Shown here piece after piece: positions 44,972 through 53,814 of a stretch of 64,000 bases of DNA. The number at the start of each line of letters is the position of its first letter. Within the stretch, counting starts at the first letter, position 1. Source of the DNA: Luteolibacter rhizosphaerae (GTDB taxonomy: Bacteria > Verrucomicrobiota > Verrucomicrobiia > Verrucomicrobiales > Akkermansiaceae); NCBI RefSeq assembly GCF_025950095.1, contig NZ_JAPDDR010000008.1, forward strand, positions 1 to 64,000, read 5' to 3'. The notes beneath the pieces are model-generated. The model did no database searches. It was not told the DNA's origin and was given only the letters and a program-made list of their open reading frames with translations. The translations under genes were made by a program, and so were the position numbers.

Positions 44972-45648
44972 GACAGGATCAGCTGGCCTTTCTCCAGATG
45001 CAGCGTTCGATCGGCAGCCTCCGCCGCCTTCGGATCGTGCGTCACCATCACGATGGTCTTGCCATGATCGCGGGAAAGCTGGCGCAGCAGGTCCAGGATC
45101 CGGGTCGCGGATTCACGGTCCAGGTCGCCCGTCGGTTCGTCCGCTACCAGCAGCTCCGGGTTCGCCACCAGCGCCCGCGCGATCGCCACCCGCTGCTCCT
45201 GCCCGCCGGAAAGCTCGGATGGCGTGTGATGCATCCGGTCGGCCAGACCCACCAACGTCAGTGCGGATTCCACCCGCTCGCGGCGCTCCTTCTTCGACAT
45301 CGGCGCGAGTAGCAGTGGCAGCTCCACGTTCTCGAAGGCGCTCAGCACCGGCACCAGATGGTAGAGCTGGAAGATGTAGCCCACATGGTTCGCCCGCCAC
45401 TTCGTCAGCTCGCGGCGGTTGAGCTTCGCGATCTCGCGCCCGCCGATCACCAGCGAGCCCTCCGTCGGCGAATCGATCCCTGAAAGCAGGTTCAGCAAGG
45501 TCGTCTTCCCGGATCCGGAGGGACCCATCAGCGCGAGGAATTCACCCCTCGCCACCTCCAGGTCGAGCTTTTCCAGCGGGGTCACGATGGTGGTACCCTT
45601 GCGATAGCTCTTCGAGAGCGCGCGACATTCGATCATGATCTCCTTCAT
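44968..45648 (-). CDS. ABC transporter ATPase (LolD/MacB type)
   Basis: The 226-residue subunit has Walker [13 protein letters not shown], the Q-loop in [15 protein letters not shown], signature [15 protein letters not shown], Walker [17 protein letters not shown] and the switch His in [16 protein letters not shown]. Length and motifs fit the stand-alone ATPase that powers LolCDE, MacB-like and FtsEX-like transporters at the cytoplasmic face. Its start overlaps the adaptor gene stop by 4 bases and its stop overlaps the first permease start by 4 bases. Confidence 0.95.
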   Translation of the reverse strand: MKEIMIECRALSKSYRKGTTIVTPLEKLDLEVARGEFLALMGPSGSGKTTLLNLLSGIDSPTEGSLVIGGREIAKLNRRELTKWRANHVGYIFQLYHLVPVLSAFENVELPLLLAPMSKKERRERVESALTLVGLADRMHHTPSELSGGQEQRVAIARALVANPELLVADEPTGDLDRESATRILDLLRQLSRDHGKTIVMVTHDPKAAEAADRTLHLEKGQLILS

Positions 45649-47012
45649 GGCAGCTTCGGGTTAACGCGTTGGCCCTCGCGCAGGCCTTGGGGTGAAAGGA
45701 CGACTTGTTCTCCGGGGCGCAGTCCGTCCGCGATGCGGACCATCCCCTCGCGTGATTCGCTGCTGGCTTGCACCGCCCGCTTCGTCACGCGCTTCGTTTC
45801 CGGGTCGCACACCCATACGCTGCCGCCATCCACCGCCTCCTGCGGTGCCCATGTCGCCAGCGCACCGGCCGCAGCCGGCGTGGTCACGCTGCTCCCGCCA
45901 CTCATGAATTCCACCCGGGACAGCATCTCCGGGCGTAGTTGCTCGGTGGGCTTCTCGATCCTCACCTTCGCTTGCAGCGTGTTGCGTTGCACATCCGCCT
46001 CGCCGGTGATGCGGGTCACCTCACCTTCGAAGATCGTGTCCGGCAGCAGGCTACAGCGCACCTTCGCCTTCTGCCCCACGCTCAGCTTCGCCGCATCCGC
46101 CAGTGGCACATCCACCCGCACCTGCAGCTTCGTGGGATCGTACAGCACCGCGATCGTCGAACTGTCGGGGTCATCCATCAGCAGCATCTTCTTCTGCCCC
46201 GGTGCCGCCGCCAGCCGCAGCACCCGGCCCGTGATGGGGGAGGGGATCCTCGTTCGGGAAAGCGCCAGCTTCGCTTGATCCACCGCCACCGCCGCCACCT
46301 CGATCTGGTCCGCCTTCGCTTCGGTCTCCAGGTTCACGCGGTTGATCTCCGCTTCCAGTTCCGCCGCCTCGGACTGCGTCGCCAGATGCAGCGAGCGCTC
46401 GCGTTCATACCGCAGCCGCGCGGATACCACATCCGCCGCGGAGATCGCTCCCTTCAGATCCTTGATCCGTGAGTAACGGTCCTCCGCCTCGTCTTCGGAC
46501 GTCTTCGCCGCCGTGATTCGCGTAGCCATTCCTTGCAGCCGCTTCTTCAGCGTCTCCACCATCGCCCGGTGCGCTGTGCATTCGGACTCCAGCGCCTTGT
46601 GGCTGCGCTCGGCAGAGGCCAGCACCAGCTTCGCATCGCTGTCGATCAGGGTGGCCAGAGCCTCGCCTTGCTTCACCGCCTGACCTTCCAGCACGTGGAC
46701 CTGATCGATCACGCCGTCGATCAGCGCCGTCGCCTTCGTCGGCAGCGGATCCGGTTCGATCCACCCGCTGGCCTGGAACAGCATGCTGCCCCCGCTGCTG
46801 GTGTTGGTCGTCGTAGCGGTTTCCTCGCTGGCCGTGGCCAGCACGGTCGCCGTGGAGACATCGGGCGCAGGCAGCAGCCGGTCGCGGAAGAGGGCGAAGA
46901 ATAAGAGCGCGAAGCACGCAAGCAGGCCGACCGGGATGATCCACGCAGGCACCCTCGGGGCTGCTTGGCTCTCCGGCTCACGGCGGGTGAGGGAATCGAG
47001 AGATGGGGTCAT
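45645..47012 (-). CDS. Periplasmic adaptor of the ABC system (HlyD/MacA type)
   Basis: The ATG at 47012 is chosen; a start at 47084 adds an untypical leader. The 455-residue protein has a signal anchor (about 25-45, WIIPVGLLACFALLFFALF), lipoyl halves (ALIDGVIDQVHVLEGQAVKQ; SRTRIPSPITGRVLRLAA), a long alpha-hairpin (about 115-230) that can contact an outer-membrane channel, and a beta-barrel (VRVDVPLADAAKLSVGQKAK). It is co-translated with the ATPase and should couple the ABC core to a TolC-type exit, perhaps the TolC-like protein of the same cluster. Confidence 0.9.
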   Translation of the reverse strand: MTPSLDSLTRREPESQAAPRVPAWIIPVGLLACFALLFFALFRDRLLPAPDVSTATVLATASEETATTTNTSSGGSMLFQASGWIEPDPLPTKATALIDGVIDQVHVLEGQAVKQGEALATLIDSDAKLVLASAERSHKALESECTAHRAMVETLKKRLQGMATRITAAKTSEDEAEDRYSRIKDLKGAISAADVVSARLRYERERSLHLATQSEAAELEAEINRVNLETEAKADQIEVAAVAVDQAKLALSRTRIPSPITGRVLRLAAAPGQKKMLLMDDPDSSTIAVLYDPTKLQVRVDVPLADAAKLSVGQKAKVRCSLLPDTIFEGEVTRITGEADVQRNTLQAKVRIEKPTEQLRPEMLSRVEFMSGGSSVTTPAAAGALATWAPQEAVDGGSVWVCDPETKRVTKRAVQASSESREGMVRIADGLRPGEQVVLSPQGLREGQRVNPKLP

Positions 47013-47102
47013 AAAAGGAATCGGGAGAGATGACACCCCGGTTAAGGGGCGGTAAATCGGCCGCACAAAGGCGCGACCGGGCAACGGCTCAAGGCCGATG
47101 CT

Positions 47103-47495
47103 TCACAGTCTCCAGACTCCAAGAATCGCCCGCTGTCGGCAGGGCTCGTCGGGACCGCGGATCGGCGTCGCCGCGGCATAGCTTTCCGTCGGCACGATCG
47201 CCACCGGTGGCAGCAGGAAGGGCTGCGGTGGCAGGTCCACCGCCATCAGCGGCGGCACCCCCTCCGGCGCGCCGATCGGTGGCGCATCCGGCAGTTCGTC
47301 CACCTGCACACAGCAGTGGGAATCGTGTTTCGTCTCCTTCTTGCACTTCGAGCAGCAGGCCTTCTCGCCTGCCGCTTTCAGTTCGTTCTCGATCAGACAG
47401 ACGCGCACGGGGGCGGCTGCCAGCGGGACCATCATCCCGAGGCATGCCAGCAGGAACGCTGCAATGACCCGTCGCATCACGAAAACAAATCTCAT
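47103..47495 (-). CDS. Exported Cys-rich small protein
   Basis: I do not recognise this 130-residue protein. It starts at 47495, with an in-frame ATG at 47477 as an alternative, and has a signal peptide (VIAAFLLACLGMMVPLAAA). The mature part begins with a cysteine cluster, CLIENELKAAGEKACCSKC followed by KHDSHCC, six closely spaced Cys plus His, then a Pro-rich tail. The cluster could bind copper or zinc in the periplasm. It lies between the heavy-metal RND block and the ABC block, 90 bases before the adaptor gene, and probably serves one of them. Confidence 0.65.
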   Translation of the reverse strand: MRFVFVMRRVIAAFLLACLGMMVPLAAAPVRVCLIENELKAAGEKACCSKCKKETKHDSHCCVQVDELPDAPPIGAPEGVPPLMAVDLPPQPFLLPPVAIVPTESYAAATPIRGPDEPCRQRAILGVWRL

Positions 47496-47515
47496 CAGTG
47501 GGAGTTCAGGGTCAA

Positions 47516-47528
47516 GGGGATATTCCCC
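47516..47528. other. Small hairpin before the Cys-rich gene
   Basis: GGGGA (47516-47520) and TCCCC (47524-47528) pair around TAT. It lies 21 bases upstream of the minus-strand start at 47495 and next to a larger hairpin at 47538, and could affect translation of that gene. Confidence 0.3.
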
Positions 47529-47537
47529 CGATTCCTG

Positions 47538-47565
47538 CCTGCCGCGGCCCGATAGCCGCGGCAGG
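47538..47565 (-). terminator. Strong hairpin between the RND and ABC halves of the cluster
   Basis: CCTGCCGCGGC (47538-47548) and GCCGCGGCAGG (47555-47565) pair perfectly over 11 bp around CCGATA. It lies 14 bases after the stop of the His-rich gene on the minus strand. There is no T-run, so partial termination, or protection of the upstream mRNA against 3' decay, is likelier than full termination. It would lower expression of the ABC half relative to the RND half. Confidence 0.5.
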
Positions 47566-47579
47566 TCGCCATCATCGGA

Positions 47580-48074
47580 TCAATGCAGGTGCAGTTCGAA
47601 GCGCTCGGTCACCGCCTTCGCGTCGGCTGCCGTCTTCACCACCAGGATCATCGGCACGTGCGCACCGGCAGGCAGGGCCTTGTCGGAGATCAGCACGTTG
47701 GCATCCGCATCCTTGCCCTTGGCGAAGGCCAGCTTCACCGGGGCGGAGCGCTCGCCGCTCGTGCCGCTGATCGTCTGCGCCTCGATCGGCAGGGTCTTCT
47801 TGTCCTTGTCGAGGAACACGATCCGGGCCTTGCGCTCTTTGTCCACGACGACTTCGAGCGTGAAGCCGCCCTTGGATTCGACCAGGTGGCCGCCGTTAGG
47901 GCCCTTCTCGGCATGCTCGTGCCCTTCCTCGTCTTCATGCTCGTGATCGTGGTCATGCTTGGCATGCTCCTCCTTGCTCTCCTTGGAGTGGTCGTGATCG
48001 TGGTCATGCTTCTCTTCGGCGAAGGCAAGCGGGGTTCCGATCAGGGCGAGCAGGATCAACAGTTTCGGTTTCAT
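47580..48074 (-). CDS. Exported His-rich metal-binding protein, 164 residues
   Basis: The ATG at 48074 gives a signal peptide (MKPKLLILLALIGTPLAFA-EE). Residues about 20-62 alternate His with Asp and Glu (KHDHDHDHSKESKEEHAKHD, then HDHEHEDEEGHEH), an obvious sponge for divalent metal ions. The remaining 100 residues form a beta domain (GGHLVESKGGFTLEVVVDKE, ARIVFLDKDKKTLPIEAQTI). It starts 57 bases after the RND pump gene and is a likely periplasmic buffer that hands metal to the pump, as CzcE/CusF-type proteins do, though it has no resemblance to those in sequence. Confidence 0.82.
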   Translation of the reverse strand: MKPKLLILLALIGTPLAFAEEKHDHDHDHSKESKEEHAKHDHDHEHEDEEGHEHAEKGPNGGHLVESKGGFTLEVVVDKERKARIVFLDKDKKTLPIEAQTISGTSGERSAPVKLAFAKGKDADANVLISDKALPAGAHVPMILVVKTAADAKAVTERFELHLH

Positions 48075-48131
48075 TGGTCTTGGTATGGGGTTGTCGGTTT
48101 TCGGTTCAGACGTGTTTATCGGTGAATTCAT

Positions 48132-51100
48132 TCAGTGGGTGGCAGGGGCATGAAGCGCCAGGGCCCGCTCCGCGGCTTTCTTGCCGAAGAGACGGAACAC
48201 CGCCGGCGTCACGGCGAAGTCGAGGAAGGTCGAGGTGATCAGACCGCCCACGATGCAGATCGCCACCGGGCTCAGGATCTCCTTCCCCGGCTCGCCCATG
48301 GAGATCACGAAGGGAATCAGCGCGATCCCCGCGGAGAGCGCCGTCATCGTCACCGGGACGAAGCGCTCCAAGGTGCCGCGCTGGATCATGCGATCCGTGA
48401 ATCCCTCGCCCTCATGCTTCATCAGGTGCAGGTAGTGCGAGATCATCATGATCCCGTTCCGGGCCGCCACACCCCCTACGGCGATGAAGCCCACCAGCGT
48501 GGCGATGCTGATGTTCCCCACGAGGATCCAAGTCAGCCAGAGGCTTCCCATCAGTGCCAGTGGCAGGTTCAACAGCACCTGGATGGCCAGCATCAGGCTC
48601 TTGAAGTAGCTCCACAGCAGCATCACGATCACCACCAGGATGACCGTGAAGAGCACCGCGATCCGTTCGGATGCGGCCTTCTCCGCTTGGAATTCTCCCT
48701 CGTAGCTGATGAAGGTTCCCTCCGGCAGCTTGATCTCCGCCGCGACCTTCTCCTGGAGCTGGCGCACCAGTTCGCCCGCATTCCGCTGGGTGGGCGTGAT
48801 CGAGACGATGTAGCGGCGCTGCGTGTTCTCGCGCATCACCGAGCTGGGCCCGGAGGCTTCGCGGACGTCGGCCACGAGCTTCAGCGGGATGTTGCGACCG
48901 GTCTTGGTGTGGACCGGTAGCTCGCGGATCTTCTCCGGATCGTTCCGCCACTCCAGCGGCAGCCGGATCGCCAGGTCGATGGTGCGCTGGTTCTCCCGGA
49001 GCTGGGAGATGGAGGCACCACCTAACAGCATCGAGAGTTCCGAGTTCAGTTCGCCGGGCGTCACTCCGTGGGCGAGGGCCCGCTCGCGGTCCAGTTCGAT
49101 CCGGAGCTGCGGGATCGGTGCCTGCTGGTCCAGCTTCGCATCCTCCAGTCCCGGGATCGTCTTCGCGATCGCCTGGATCTTGGTGCCGATCTCCGTGATC
49201 GCCGTCATGTCCTGGCCGAAGACCTTTACCGCGACCGGTGCCGTCACGCCGCTCAGCAAGTGGCTGATGCGGTGCGAGAGCGGCCCCGAGAGAATGCTGA
49301 AGGTGCCGGGCACCGTCTTGATCCGCTTGCGGATGTCCTCGAGCACCTCCTTGGTACTGCGGTCGCTGACGTCCTTCTTGAAGTCGATATCGAACTCGGC
49401 ATTCGAGATCGGCACGACGTGATCGCTGCGCTCCGCACGCCCGATCCGGCGGCCGATGTGGTTGACCTCCGGCACCTGCCGGATCTGGTTCTCCACCGCC
49501 TTGGCGAGGTGTTCCATCTCCGCCAGCGAGGTTCCCGGCGCGGCTGCGGTGGTCACGATCACGGTCTCCTCATGGAAGGCGGGCAGGAAGTCCTTGCTCA
49601 TCTTCGGGTAAAGCGTGAGCGCGAAGGCGAAAAGAATCGCCACCAAGGCAATCACGATGGTCGGGTGCCTCAGGCTCACGCGCAGCAGGGTAGCGCTCAG
49701 GAGCTTCTTCATTCCTCTGACCAGAGCGCCGTCCGCATGATGGGCAGGACCCTTGGGCCGCTCTCTGAGCAAGAGCGAACAGAGCACCGGGATCGCGGTG
49801 AGGGACACCACGAAGGAGGCGATCATGCTGACGATCGTGGCGATGGCGATCGGCGCGAAGAGTCGGCCCTCCACGCCGGCCAAGCCGAGCAGGGGCACGA
49901 AGACCAGCACGATCAGGACCGTCGCGTAGAGGATCGAGTTTCGCACCTCTCCCGAGGCTTGGGCGATCACCTCCAGCTTGGGCAGGGGATTTGCCAGATT
50001 GGCATTCTCCTTCAGTCGCCGGAAGACGTTCTCCACGTCCACGATCGCATCGTCCACGACCATCCCGATCGCGACCGCGAGCCCTCCCAGGGTCATGCTG
50101 TTCACGCTCATCCCGAACCATTTGAAGGTAAGTAGCGTGATCGCGAAGCTCAGCGGCATCGCCATCAGCGTGATGAAGGTGGTCCGGAAGTTCAGCAGGA
50201 ACAGGAACAGGATGATCACCACCATCACCGCCCCATCGCGGATCGCTTCCATCAGGTTGTTGATCGAGCGGTCGATGAAGTCGCGCTGGCGGAATAGGAT
50301 CGTCGCCTCCACGCCCTCGGGAAACGAAGGCTGCAGCTCCTCGATCGCCGCCTCGATCTTTTCCGTGAGATCGACGGTGTCGAAGCCCGGGGCCTTCACG
50401 ATGCTCATGATCACCCCGGGCGTGCCGTTCACGCTTGAGTCGCCCCGCTTCGGTTCGGTGTCCCATGCCACTTTCGCGACATCGCCGATGCTGATGGGGC
50501 GTCCGTTGACCAGCTTGACAACCGTCTTGGAGATGTCCTCGAGCTGGATGGTCATCGCCAGGTTGCGCACCATGATTTCTTGCGAGCCGGTATCGATGAA
50601 GCCACCGGTGGAATTGGTGGCCGCCTCGCGGACGGCTTGTTCGAGTTCTTCGATCGACACGCCGTTCGCCTGCATCCGGAAGGGATCCGGTTGGACTTGG
50701 GCCTGCTTCACTCCGCCACCCATGTTCAAGACCTCGGCCACGCCGGAGATCGACTGGAGGCGCATCCGGATGTTCCAGTCCGCGATGGTGCGCACGTCCA
50801 TCGGGGCTGTGCTGCCATCCGGGCTGCGGACACCGATGAGCAGGACTTCACCCATGATCGAGGCGACCGGGGTCAGATAGGGCTCGGTGCCCTCCGGTAG
50901 GGACTCGCGGGCGCTCTGGAGACGTTCTTGGACGAACTGTCGCGCCTTGTAGATATCCGTGCCCCAGTCGAATTCGGCGAACACGAGGGAGAGCGCGATG
51001 TCCGAGGTGGAGCGCAGCCGGTTCAGGCCAGCGATCCCCATGAGCGAGCTTTCTACCGGTTGGGTTACCAGGGTTTCGACTTCTTCCGGCGCGAGGCCGG

Positions 51101-51260
51101 GAGCCTCGATCAGGATGGTGACAGTCGGCTTCGTAAGGTCGGGAAGGACTTCAACCGGTAGCTCCCGCCCGGTCTTGAAACCGGCGGCGAGCAGGATGAT
51201 GGCAAGCCCGATGATGATCGCCCGGTTCCGGAGCGACCAGCGGATGAGTAGGTTCAACAT
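48132..51260 (-). CDS. Heavy-metal RND efflux pump (CusA/CzcA family)
   Basis: The 1,042-residue pump has twelve membrane helices and two periplasmic loops. The opening ELPVEVLPDLTKPTVTI and the segment YKARQFVQERLQSARESLPE mark the heavy-metal branch of RND proteins. Helix 4 reads AIGMVVDDAIVDVENV (397-412). CzcA-type Zn/Co/Cd pumps have DFGxxxDGA and CusA-type Cu/Ag pumps AIGxxxDAA here, so this one belongs to another subgroup whose metal is not known to me. The periplasmic cleft lacks the CusA methionine triad as far as I can see. It works as a trimer with the adaptor and TolC-like channel encoded just upstream (4 and 1,180 bases before). Confidence 0.94.
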   Translation of the reverse strand: MLNLLIRWSLRNRAIIIGLAIILLAAGFKTGRELPVEVLPDLTKPTVTILIEAPGLAPEEVETLVTQPVESSLMGIAGLNRLRSTSDIALSLVFAEFDWGTDIYKARQFVQERLQSARESLPEGTEPYLTPVASIMGEVLLIGVRSPDGSTAPMDVRTIADWNIRMRLQSISGVAEVLNMGGGVKQAQVQPDPFRMQANGVSIEELEQAVREAATNSTGGFIDTGSQEIMVRNLAMTIQLEDISKTVVKLVNGRPISIGDVAKVAWDTEPKRGDSSVNGTPGVIMSIVKAPGFDTVDLTEKIEAAIEELQPSFPEGVEATILFRQRDFIDRSINNLMEAIRDGAVMVVIILFLFLLNFRTTFITLMAMPLSFAITLLTFKWFGMSVNSMTLGGLAVAIGMVVDDAIVDVENVFRRLKENANLANPLPKLEVIAQASGEVRNSILYATVLIVLVFVPLLGLAGVEGRLFAPIAIATIVSMIASFVVSLTAIPVLCSLLLRERPKGPAHHADGALVRGMKKLLSATLLRVSLRHPTIVIALVAILFAFALTLYPKMSKDFLPAFHEETVIVTTAAAPGTSLAEMEHLAKAVENQIRQVPEVNHIGRRIGRAERSDHVVPISNAEFDIDFKKDVSDRSTKEVLEDIRKRIKTVPGTFSILSGPLSHRISHLLSGVTAPVAVKVFGQDMTAITEIGTKIQAIAKTIPGLEDAKLDQQAPIPQLRIELDRERALAHGVTPGELNSELSMLLGGASISQLRENQRTIDLAIRLPLEWRNDPEKIRELPVHTKTGRNIPLKLVADVREASGPSSVMRENTQRRYIVSITPTQRNAGELVRQLQEKVAAEIKLPEGTFISYEGEFQAEKAASERIAVLFTVILVVIVMLLWSYFKSLMLAIQVLLNLPLALMGSLWLTWILVGNISIATLVGFIAVGGVAARNGIMMISHYLHLMKHEGEGFTDRMIQRGTLERFVPVTMTALSAGIALIPFVISMGEPGKEILSPVAICIVGGLITSTFLDFAVTPAVFRLFGKKAAERALALHAPATH

Positions 51261-51264
51261 CGGC

Positions 51265-52422
51265 TCAAGCTTGTTCGGTGGTTCCGTCTGGACCCTTGCG
51301 CTTGGTGATCGAGGTGATCACCAGCAACACCGCCAAGACACCGGTGGAGATCATGAACAGCAGCTCGCGGCTGCTTACGCTGCCTTCACTGCCGTGATCA
51401 TGTCCCGCTTCTCCACCGCCTTCGGCCTTGGCCTTTGCGGCAGCCGCTTGCTCCGGCGTCATCTCGGAGCCGTCTTCGTTGTGGGTGTGGCCGTGGGCCG
51501 CATCCATGGCTTCTTTCAGCGAGATCCCCCCGCCGCCCCCGGCAAAGCCGAGGGAGTAGGAACCACGGGTCACGACCTCGTCGCCGGGGTAGAGCCCGTC
51601 AACGATCTCGACCCGGTCCCCGCTGGCCTCTCCGACCTGCACGTTCACCCGGTCGAAGGCGTTCGCGAGGGTCACATGCTTGACATAGACGTGCCGGTTG
51701 GCCGGATTGCCTTGGAGCGCGTCCTTCGGCACGGAGAGCACGTTCTCGCGGATGCCGCTGAGGATCGTGAACTCCGCCCGCATCCCGGGCCGCAGGATGC
51801 CATCGGCATTCGGCAGCTTGAAGTAGGCGTCGATCGTGCCGCTCTCCTGGTCGGCCGCCGTGCCGAAGCGCAGCAGCTCGCCTTCGAACTCCCGTTCTCC
51901 AAGCGCCGCCACCTTGATCTTCGCCTTGGCTCCGGGCTTGATCGATCCGGCCTGATACTCCGGCACCCGCGAGACCGCATAGACTTCGGAGAGATCCGTG
52001 ATCTCTAACAGGGCCTTGTCCGGCTCCACCGGATCGCCCAGCCGCGCGTCGGAGTGCATCACCAGCCCCTTGATGGGAGAGGAGAGCGGGATCACGGGCG
52101 GCGGATCACCGGGTTGGCGGCTTTCCACCTTCGCTATGACTTGGCCTTCGGATACCGTGTCGCCGGGGTTGACGTTCAGTTCGACCAGTCGCCCGGAGAT
52201 ACGGCTGCTCACCGCTCCGGTGCGACCCGGGATCACCTCGACCCGCCCGAGGGCGAAGGCGCTTTCCTCGAAGGTCGATTCCTCGACCGTGACCGTCTCG
52301 ATCCCGAGGTTCTTCACGCCTTCCTCGGTCAGCAGCACCGTCCCGGCGCCGGGTCCCGCTGCCTTCAGCGCGGAGTAGGGGAGGCACAGCGCTCCCAGCA
52401 TGCAATAAACGGAAAATTTCAT
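51265..52422 (-). CDS. Heavy-metal RND periplasmic adaptor (CusB/CzcB type)
   Basis: The 385-residue protein begins with a signal peptide (MKFSVYCMLGALCLPYSALKA). It has the lipoyl region (SSRISGRLVELNVNPGDTVS; PLSSPIKGLVMHSDARLGD), a beta-barrel (YAVSRVPEYQAGSIKPGAKA) and a membrane-proximal domain, but almost no coiled-coil hairpin, which fits short adaptors of metal pumps. Unusually, the C-terminus carries a His/Glu patch (HGHTHNEDGSEM, AGHDHGSEG) and a membrane helix (ELLFMISTGVLAVLLVITSI), so it is anchored at its end. It lies between the channel and pump genes. Confidence 0.92.
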   Translation of the reverse strand: MKFSVYCMLGALCLPYSALKAAGPGAGTVLLTEEGVKNLGIETVTVEESTFEESAFALGRVEVIPGRTGAVSSRISGRLVELNVNPGDTVSEGQVIAKVESRQPGDPPPVIPLSSPIKGLVMHSDARLGDPVEPDKALLEITDLSEVYAVSRVPEYQAGSIKPGAKAKIKVAALGEREFEGELLRFGTAADQESGTIDAYFKLPNADGILRPGMRAEFTILSGIRENVLSVPKDALQGNPANRHVYVKHVTLANAFDRVNVQVGEASGDRVEIVDGLYPGDEVVTRGSYSLGFAGGGGGISLKEAMDAAHGHTHNEDGSEMTPEQAAAAKAKAEGGGEAGHDHGSEGSVSSRELLFMISTGVLAVLLVITSITKRKGPDGTTEQA

Positions 52423-52439
52423 CTTCTAACAGAAAGGGT

Positions 52440-53666
52440 TCAGGGTTTCGCCAGCGCCGATTCGTAGCGCACGCGGGCGAGGTGGAATTCACGCAGGGCG
52501 TCCAGTCGGGCGGCCATCAGTTGGACCTGCTTCTCGCGGGTCCGGAACACGGTTTGGATCTCACCTTGTCCCTTCTTGTAGGCCTCCTCCGCCGCCTTTG
52601 CTTGCTCGTCCGCCAGCGGCAGCAGGCCATTCTGCGCTTCGCCCAGGAGCTTCAGCCACTCCTGCATTTCCGCCTTGGCCGCCTCCGCTTCCAGGCGGAT
52701 GCCGCGGGCCAGGGCGCTGGCTTCCTTCTCCATGCGTTCGTGCTTGGCCTTGGCCTCCTCGATCGCCCCCTCGTTCTTGTTCCAGAGGGGCAGGGGAAGG
52801 GTGAAGCGAAGGCCCATGATGCCCTCGCGGTCGTAGCCCTCCGGTGCATCTTCCGAGCGTTCGGCCCCGAAGAAGACCCCGGCCTCCACGTCCTCGTAGC
52901 GCTTCGATTGCTCGACCGCCACGTTCTGTCCCGCCGCCTGAGCTCCCAGCACCGCCGCCTGGAAGTCGGGCCGCTTCGAGGGATCCACCGCGCTCGCCGG
53001 CAGACTCGCCTCCGGCAAGCTCCCGCCTACATGCAGCGGTTCGTTCGGCCTGACCCCGAGCAGCGGCTTGATCTCGCCGATCGCTGCAGCCTCGCTGGCA
53101 TCCAGTTGGCGCATCTCCAGCGTCAGGCTCGCCGCCTCGAGCTTCGCCTGCCCGGCATCGAGCGGTGATCCCTCGCCCTTCTCGGCCACGCCGGAGAGGA
53201 ACTCCGCGAACTCCTTGGAGAGCGCTTCCTGGTCCTTCAGCAGCTCGCGGCGCTTCCGCACGGCCAGCACCTTCACGATGCCTTGCCGGGCCTCGGCGAT
53301 GAGTTGGCGCTCGACCTCGCGGACCTCCGCCTGCGCCACCTTCACCTCGGTTGCGGAGACGTTCTTTTCCAGCCGCAGCCGGTTGGTCACGGGGAAGCGC
53401 TGGGAGAAACCGATCTCCAGCGAGCGCTCGCGGTAGCGGGGATCATGGGACATCTCGATTCCCAGCTCGGGATTCGAAAGTCGTCCGGATTGCGTCTGGC
53501 GGCCCTGCGCTTCGCGGATGCGGAGCCGGGCGGCGGCCAGACCGGGATTTTGGGCGCGGACCCGGTCTCCCACGCTCGCAAGCGAGATGACGACGCCGGG
53601 TTCGGCATGGCCCATGGAGATCGCGGCACACCAGGCCGCGATGGCACGGGGAATAAAACGGTGCAT
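52440..53666 (-). CDS. TolC-family outer-membrane channel (CusC/CzcC type)
   Basis: The ATG at 53666 starts a signal peptide (MHRFIPRAIAAWCAAISMGHA). The 408-residue protein shows the two-fold TolC repeat: RVRAQNPGLAAARLRIREAQ and a long helix (EVREVERQLIAEARQGIVKV) in the first half, RFTLPLPLWNKNEGAIEEAK and EEAYKKGQGEIQTVFRTREK in the second. The NPxLxxA and LPLWNKNEG motifs are typical of metal-efflux channels. It forms the outer-membrane exit duct for the RND complex and might also serve the ABC system encoded in the same cluster. Confidence 0.9.
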   Translation of the reverse strand: MHRFIPRAIAAWCAAISMGHAEPGVVISLASVGDRVRAQNPGLAAARLRIREAQGRQTQSGRLSNPELGIEMSHDPRYRERSLEIGFSQRFPVTNRLRLEKNVSATEVKVAQAEVREVERQLIAEARQGIVKVLAVRKRRELLKDQEALSKEFAEFLSGVAEKGEGSPLDAGQAKLEAASLTLEMRQLDASEAAAIGEIKPLLGVRPNEPLHVGGSLPEASLPASAVDPSKRPDFQAAVLGAQAAGQNVAVEQSKRYEDVEAGVFFGAERSEDAPEGYDREGIMGLRFTLPLPLWNKNEGAIEEAKAKHERMEKEASALARGIRLEAEAAKAEMQEWLKLLGEAQNGLLPLADEQAKAAEEAYKKGQGEIQTVFRTREKQVQLMAARLDALREFHLARVRYESALAKP

Positions 53667-53814
53667 GGATGAAAGGGAGCCGTCCCTATGTTCAAAGACA
53701 CGGGACGGATGAATCACTTGGAAAACCTTTGAAGGAACTCCGCCGGCCGACAAAGGGGCCATGGCGGATGGACGGCGGGCACACGGGCCGGCCGGAGCAT
53801 CGGAATCTCGATGC

